Positions 5,078 through 9,341 of a stretch of 9,341 nucleotides of DNA are shown here, one piece after another. Source of the DNA: Cytophagales bacterium (GTDB lineage: Bacteria; Bacteroidota; Bacteroidia; Cytophagales; UBA9547). Below the pieces are notes generated by a model, which was not told the origin of the DNA, did no database searches, and was given only the letters and a program-made list of their open reading frames with translations. The DNA is taken from assembly GCA_025360395.1 (NCBI GenBank), contig JANYCH010000143.1, positions 1 through 9,341 on the forward strand, in the 5' to 3' direction. Position 1 is the first letter of the stretch, and each line of letters starts with the position of its first letter. A program made the position numbers and the translations under genes.

Positions 5078-7762
5078 ATGAAAAAACTCATACTCATTCC
5101 ACTATTAACTCTTATTACGGGTTTGGCTTTTGGCCAGGATACATCCAACCTCATATCAGGTAGAATAATCGATAGCACAACAAACGAGCCATTAATAGCT
5201 GTAATTGTCAATGTCAAAGGCTCAACTAACTCTGTTACTACAGATGAAAATGGTGACTTTAAACTTAAGACTTACAGACCTTACCCCATCACTTTGCAGG
5301 TATCCTTTATAGGTTATAAAACTAAAGAATACGAAGTAACGGGATCTCAAACTACATTTACTTTAGCCCTGGCTCCTGATGTAGATGAAACTGAAGAAGT
5401 ATTGGTTACTTCAAGAAGAAGAGAAGAAGCCGTACAGGACATACCCCTGGCAGTATCGGTGATTGGTGGGAAACGTGCAGAAGAAGCCGGTGCCTTTAAT
5501 GTAAACCGTATTAAAGAGCTTACTCCAAGTGTTCAGTTTTATTCATCTAATCCAAGAAATTCTGCCTTGACAATACGAGGCCTTGGTTCTCCATATGGTT
5601 TGACAAACGATGGTATTGACCCAGGTGTTGGATATTACATCGACGGTGTGTATTATGCACGTCCGGCTGTTGCTGCTTTGGATTTTGTAGACATAGAACG
5701 TATAGAAGTATTACGTGGACCACAAGGAACGCTTTTTGGTAAAAACACGACAGCTGGAGCATTTAATGTTATTACACGTGGCCCTAGCTTTAAATCAGGA
5801 GCAACAGCAGAAGTAAGCTACGGTAATTATAATTATGTGCAAGCCAAAGCCTCAGTAACAGGACCTATCGTGAAAGACATTCTCGCAGCGAGGGTTTCTT
5901 TTTCAAGCACAAAACGCAATGGAACAATATATAACCTTTACAATCAGAAATGGATCAATAACCTGGATAACCAGGGTGTAAGAGGCCAGTTATTATTCAC
6001 CCCAACCAAAAAGATTAAGATAAATGTTACCGGGCACTACAATTCGCAGATGCCAGAGGGCTATGCACAAGTTATAGCTGGTGTGGCAACTACGCAACGT
6101 GCTTCTTACAGACAGTTCAATAACATTATTAAAGACCTTAATTATTCTCTGCCAACTTCTAATCCATACGAAAGAGTAGTTGATCAGAATACAACTGCAA
6201 AATCTCATAATGATATTGGTGGAGCCTCTTTAAATGCTGATTTCAAAATCGGACGTGGTATATTGACTTCAACTACCGCCTGGAATTTCTGGACATGGAA
6301 TCCATCCACTGACAGGGACTTTACAGCTCTATCTGCTTTGCAAAAGTCACAGGCAAATTCAAGACAAGAACAAACTTCTCAGGAAATTCGCTATGCCGGA
6401 AATGTAACGGATAAAATCAGTGGGGTTGTGGGCGTGTTTGCCCTTAATCAAAGTGTGTGGGCTGCTCCGGTACAAATAGAGCAATCAGGTTCAGACAACT
6501 GGCGCTTTCAAATAACTACCGACCCGAATTCCAAAGCAAATAATACCAAAGATGCCAATGGCTTTTCTACCGTTGATTATTGGAAAATAGCCTTGAACGG
6601 ATTAGGTACTAACACTTACTCTACCTTGAATACTACGAGTGCCGCTGCTTTTGCAAACGTGGATTGGGAAATCTTCAAAGGTTTCCATGTTCAACCAGGA
6701 ATTCGGTACAATTATGACCAGAAAAAGGCCGATTATGTAAGAGAGGTTTATTATGCACCTCCGGCAGCTGTGCAACAGCAGGTACAAACATTTAACCCGG
6801 CTCAGAATAAGAAAATTTCTGACATCCAGAAAGGTGTATATACACCACAGTCTTTCAATACCACAATTGACAACACTAACCTAAGTGGTATTTTAACTCT
6901 TTCTTACAAACCTTCTAACCGCATCAATACTTATGCAACATATTCTACTGCTTACAAGCCAGTAGGTATTAATCTTCAAGGTTTGAATACAGTGAGCAGT
7001 ACAGACCTTAGCCCTGACCTTTCGACAGCTACTGTTAAACCAGAGTATGTTACACACGTTGAATTGGGAGTAAAGACCTCACCAACACAACACTCTATCT
7101 TGAATGTAACAGCTTTTAATACTGAGATAAATGACTATCAAACTCAGGTTCAATCTCCACAATTGGGTGTGAACCGTGGATATCTGGCCAACGCTGAGAA
7201 AGTAAGGGTACAGGGTATTGAATTGGACGGAACCACCAAAGTAGGCAAGCACCTTAGCTTCAATTTGGGTGTTGTCTATACCGACGCTAAATACGTGACA
7301 TTTACTAATGCACCTCTCCCATTGGAAGAAACAGGTTCAACAACTCCTGACCCTAACAATCCTGGTAAAACTTTAGCTGTAAACTTTAAAGACATTTCCG
7401 GTGCTCAATTGCCTGGTATCTCTAAATGGGCTGGTTCATTGGGTGGAGAAATTACTTCCAATGTTTTAAAATTTGTTGGCCAGGAAGGTAAGTTCTTCTT
7501 AGGATTGGATAGCTATTATCGTACTTCTTTCTCATCCAGCCCGACTCCTTCAGCTTACTTAAACATCAGCGATTACGCTCTTCTAAACGGTAGGTTAGGT
7601 TTCCGTGCTACAAATAGTTTCTCTGCTTTCGTGTGGGGACGTAACATACTCCAACAGAACTACTTTGAGCAATTGTTACCTGCAGGAGGTAATGCTGGAC
7701 AATATGCAGGTGTACTTGGCGATCCACAAACATATGGTGTAACATTAAGATATTCGTTTTAA
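5078..7762 (+). CDS. TonB-dependent outer-membrane receptor with carboxypeptidase-regulatory-like domain
   Basis: This 894-residue outer-membrane receptor would import a ligand with energy from TonB-ExbBD. Residues 1-20 are a signal peptide (K2-K3, hydrophobic core, cut after GLAFGQ). Residues about 25-100 are a carboxypeptidase-regulatory-like beta domain (ISGRIIDSTTNEPL at 26-39, TDENGDFKLK at 55-64, FIGYKTKEYEV at 77-87). A TonB-box-like EEVLVTS lies at 106-112. The plug spans about 118-236, with DIPLAVSVI at 121-129, YIDGVYYAR at 187-195, and VLRGPQGTLFGKNTTAGAFN at 211-230. The rest is a beta barrel ending in an aromatic residue (LRYSF). The plug follows the pattern common in iron-complex and proteobacterial-style receptors rather than SusC, and no SusD gene follows, so the ligand could be a siderophore, a small glycan or an aromatic compound; the sequence does not decide. 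The gene has its own promoter and is followed by a strong hairpin. Confidence 0.93.
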   Translation: MKKLILIPLLTLITGLAFGQDTSNLISGRIIDSTTNEPLIAVIVNVKGSTNSVTTDENGDFKLKTYRPYPITLQVSFIGYKTKEYEVTGSQTTFTLALAPDVDETEEVLVTSRRREEAVQDIPLAVSVIGGKRAEEAGAFNVNRIKELTPSVQFYSSNPRNSALTIRGLGSPYGLTNDGIDPGVGYYIDGVYYARPAVAALDFVDIERIEVLRGPQGTLFGKNTTAGAFNVITRGPSFKSGATAEVSYGNYNYVQAKASVTGPIVKDILAARVSFSSTKRNGTIYNLYNQKWINNLDNQGVRGQLLFTPTKKIKINVTGHYNSQMPEGYAQVIAGVATTQRASYRQFNNIIKDLNYSLPTSNPYERVVDQNTTAKSHNDIGGASLNADFKIGRGILTSTTAWNFWTWNPSTDRDFTALSALQKSQANSRQEQTSQEIRYAGNVTDKISGVVGVFALNQSVWAAPVQIEQSGSDNWRFQITTDPNSKANNTKDANGFSTVDYWKIALNGLGTNTYSTLNTTSAAAFANVDWEIFKGFHVQPGIRYNYDQKKADYVREVYYAPPAAVQQQVQTFNPAQNKKISDIQKGVYTPQSFNTTIDNTNLSGILTLSYKPSNRINTYATYSTAYKPVGINLQGLNTVSSTDLSPDLSTATVKPEYVTHVELGVKTSPTQHSILNVTAFNTEINDYQTQVQSPQLGVNRGYLANAEKVRVQGIELDGTTKVGKHLSFNLGVVYTDAKYVTFTNAPLPLEETGSTTPDPNNPGKTLAVNFKDISGAQLPGISKWAGSLGGEITSNVLKFVGQEGKFFLGLDSYYRTSFSSSPTPSAYLNISDYALLNGRLGFRATNSFSAFVWGRNILQQNYFEQLLPAGGNAGQYAGVLGDPQTYGVTLRYSF

Positions 7763-7782
7763 TATTTCGTAATTATTTTTCT

Positions 7783-7821
7783 AATATTCGGGACTGGAAG
7801 TACTCCAGTCCCGAATATTTT
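7783..7821 (+). terminator. 16-bp perfect hairpin downstream of the receptor gene
   Basis: The arms 7783-7798 (AATATTCGGGACTGGA) and 7804-7819 are exact reverse complements around the 5-nt loop AGTAC. The right arm runs into TTTTAA, a short T-run. It starts 21 nt after the receptor stop codon and should terminate, or protect the 3' end of, the receptor mRNA. The T-tract is short, so some read-through into the chromate-transporter gene 23 nt further on is possible. The stem is symmetric but no T-tract serves the minus strand. Confidence 0.75.
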
Positions 7822-7843
7822 AACCTGATACCATTATTTTCTT

Positions 7844-9001
7844 ATGAACTTGCTTGCATCTCCAATTCCCTATTCTTTGAAAGACCTTGCAATTTACTTT
7901 CTAAAATTAGGCACCTGGGGATTTGGTGGACCAGTTGCCTTGATTGGTTACATGCACCGGGACCTGGTAGAAAACAAAAAATGGATTAGTGACGAAGATT
8001 ATAAGGAAGGCCTCGCTTTGTCGCAACTAGCCCCCGGCCCTCTGGCTGCCCAACTTTCAATTTATCTTGGTTATGTTCATTATAATATTCTTGGGGCAAC
8101 AATTGTAGGAATAGCATTTGTACTACCTTCATTTTTAATGGTATTGGCATTAGGTTGGGCATATGTACACTTTGGTGGATTGCCCTGGATGCAAGGTTTG
8201 TTTTATGGTATTGGGGCTGCTGTAATAGGCATAATAACCATGAGCAGTTATAAACTTACCCTCAAAAGCCTAGGCAAAGATTTATGGCTATGGGGTATTT
8301 TTAGCATTCTTCTCATTACCACTTTCCTTCTTGAAGAAGAAAATATTTGGCTTATACTTGGCTCGGGTGTATTTATCTGGTTGTTAAAAAGCCCACCTAA
8401 ATTAAGCAAATCAAGTGCGTTATCTTTCTCTTTTCCCGTTCTTCTTCAAGCTTCAACTGCATTTGCATTTAAAGGAAAACTATGGCAAATCGCATGGTTT
8501 TTTACAAAAGCTGGTGCATTCGTTTTTGGAAGTGGACTGGCAATTGTTCCTTTTCTTTATGGTGGCGTTGTTAAAGATTTTAAGTGGCTAAGCGAGCAAC
8601 AATTTGTTGATGCTGTGGCAGTAGCCATGATTACTCCTGGCCCGGTTGTAATCACGGTTGGATTCATTGGCTACCTGGTTTCAGGATTTTCCGGTGCTAC
8701 TGTTGCAGCTGCTGCTACTTTTTTACCATGTTATTTTTTTACGGTTCTCCCAGCACCCTACTTTAAAAAATATGGAAAACATCCTGGGATTAAAGCTTTT
8801 ATAGATGGAGTAACAGCTGCTGCTGTAGGAGCTATTGCAGGTGCAGTACTCGTTCTGGCTAAACGAACTATTACAGACCCTTTTACGATCATTCTGGCAA
8901 TTGCTGCTGCTTACGTAATTTTCAATTACAAAAAAATCCAGGAACCTTTCATAATCCTTATTGCAGGACTGATTGGGTTAAGTCTGACTTTTTTAAAATA
9001 A
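7844..9001 (+). CDS. chrA: Chromate transporter, ChrA family, two-domain (long-chain) form
   Basis: A 385-residue inner-membrane protein made of two homologous ChrA halves, the usual size for the long-chain CHR family. The N-terminal half (about 10-185) carries GTWGFGGP at 23-30 and the conserved SQLAPGPLAAQL at 60-71. The C-terminal half (about 212-383) repeats the pattern with AGAFVFGSGLAIVPFL at 223-238 and MITPGPVVITVGFIGYL at 262-278. About ten hydrophobic segments are visible. Characterised bacterial members export chromate using the membrane potential; many uncharacterised homologues may move other oxyanions such as sulfate, so the substrate is inferred. The ATG lies 81 nt after the receptor stop, with a strong hairpin between, so separate transcription is likely although I see no good promoter match in the gap. 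The linker at about 181-212 is short and polar, as is usual. Confidence 0.92.
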   Translation: MNLLASPIPYSLKDLAIYFLKLGTWGFGGPVALIGYMHRDLVENKKWISDEDYKEGLALSQLAPGPLAAQLSIYLGYVHYNILGATIVGIAFVLPSFLMVLALGWAYVHFGGLPWMQGLFYGIGAAVIGIITMSSYKLTLKSLGKDLWLWGIFSILLITTFLLEEENIWLILGSGVFIWLLKSPPKLSKSSALSFSFPVLLQASTAFAFKGKLWQIAWFFTKAGAFVFGSGLAIVPFLYGGVVKDFKWLSEQQFVDAVAVAMITPGPVVITVGFIGYLVSGFSGATVAAAATFLPCYFFTVLPAPYFKKYGKHPGIKAFIDGVTAAAVGAIAGAVLVLAKRTITDPFTIILAIAAAYVIFNYKKIQEPFIILIAGLIGLSLTFLK

Positions 9002-9095
9002 AATTCGATTAATTTTTATACCAGTTTTTTTATTAAAATCCAACAAAACACATCCTTCTTTCCCTCTGGCATACTTTTTTGTGGTAAAAAGCGAT

Positions 9096-9125
9096 TTTGA
9101 ATTGGAAATTTTCTGCTTGAATTTG
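9096..9125 (+). promoter_or_regulatory. Possible promoter of the CheB-domain gene
   Basis: TTTG at 9096-9099, an 18-nt spacer and TGAATTTG at 9118-9125 fit the Bacteroidota consensus TTTG-N19-TAnnTTTG with one mismatch (A to G in the -7 box). Transcription would start near 9131, leaving a leader of about 54 nt. The match is moderate and the surrounding DNA is AT-rich. Confidence 0.35.
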
Positions 9126-9184
9126 CATCTTTAAAAGAAGATGATTGAAATCCTGAGGTTAATTTCAAAGTACTTTTTAGAGAC

Positions 9185-9341
9185 ATGTCTAACAGAGAAG
9201 AAAGAGAGTCTGAATTAAACACTTCGTTCAACCATCACATAGTTGGTATTGGAGCTTCTGCAGGCGGATTGGAGGCTATTCTTGATTTATTTGATAATAT
9301 ACCAAAGGCCGTAAACTGTTCGTACATAATAGTCCAGCACC
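9185..9341 (+). CDS. CheB-type methylesterase domain protein, N-terminal part (cut by right edge)
   Basis: Fifty-two codons are visible before the window ends. After a polar 17-residue start the sequence reads HIVGIGASAGGLEAI (18-32), then YIIVQH at 47-52. GASAGG holds the catalytic Ser (S25) of the CheB methylesterase fold and VQH the catalytic His (H52); their 27-residue spacing matches chemotaxis CheB (Ser164/His190 in Salmonella). The fold starts almost at the N-terminus, so there is no receiver domain as in classical CheB. Such proteins are often the first module of large CheB-CheR-PAS-histidine kinase fusions, common in Bacteroidota; that extension lies outside the window and is inferred. 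An in-frame TGA at 9146-9148 and no other ATG before 9185 support this start. Confidence 0.85.
   Translation, partial: MSNREERESELNTSFNHHIVGIGASAGGLEAILDLFDNIPKAVNCSYIIVQH

Noticed and set aside
2423..7762. Endoglucanase plus receptor as a classical polysaccharide utilisation locus.
   Set aside because: There is no SusD, the receptor plug is not SusC-like, the genes are divergent, and no hybrid two-component or anti-sigma regulator is present in the window.
9009..9036. A TTAAT/ATTAA pairing with a T-run after the chromate transporter as a terminator.
   Set aside because: The stem is only 5 A-T pairs and would be too weak; no better hairpin is seen before the CheB gene.
9016..9231. A 71-codon minus-strand frame between the chromate transporter and the CheB gene.
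   Set aside because: It overlaps the start of the CheB-domain gene and its probable promoter, and the peptide is low-complexity Ser/Lys-rich with no family match.

Overview
The window comes from a member of the Bacteroidota, probably an environmental or polymer-degrading lineage; the order cannot be fixed from the sequence. Four things point there. A secreted glycoside hydrolase ends in a type IX secretion (T9SS) C-terminal sorting domain. The TonB-dependent receptor carries an N-terminal carboxypeptidase-regulatory-like domain. The only strong promoter match has the Bacteroidota form TTTG-N19-TAnnTTTG. Shine-Dalgarno sequences are almost absent, and the DNA is AT-rich.

Layout. (1) Positions 1-1151 hold three tightly packed plus-strand genes with 1-2 nt gaps. 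The first runs in from the left edge. The second encodes a small N-terminally anchored coiled-coil protein. The third encodes an exported coiled-coil protein with a cysteine ladder and a C-terminal membrane segment. None matches a family I can name. The pair recalls envelope-spanning lysis or injection accessory proteins by topology only. (2) Positions 1218-2321 encode an AI-2E (PerM/TqsA) family membrane protein. It converges on (3) a minus-strand GH5 subfamily 2-like endoglucanase (4435-2423) with Ig-like, CBM6-like and T9SS sorting domains. A hairpin with a T-tract at 2325-2353 terminates the endoglucanase transcript. (4) A 642-nt divergent intergenic region (4436-5077) contains a near-perfect promoter and a long leader with an 11-bp hairpin, leading into (5) a TonB-dependent outer-membrane receptor (5078-7762) with no SusD partner. 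(6) A 16-bp perfect hairpin separates it from a two-domain ChrA-type chromate transporter (7844-9001). (7) The window ends inside a CheB-type methylesterase domain gene (from 9185) that has no receiver domain in front.

How the genes relate. The endoglucanase and the receptor are divergently placed. They could serve polymer breakdown and uptake of a product or metal complex, but there is no SusC/SusD pair, so this is not a classical polysaccharide utilisation locus. The receptor plug looks more like iron-complex/proteobacterial-style receptors. The transporter and CheB genes look like independent housekeeping or accessory genes. I see no tRNA, rRNA, CRISPR array, transposase or attachment site. 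Nothing here is clearly a new system; the least explained part is the small-gene cassette at the left end.
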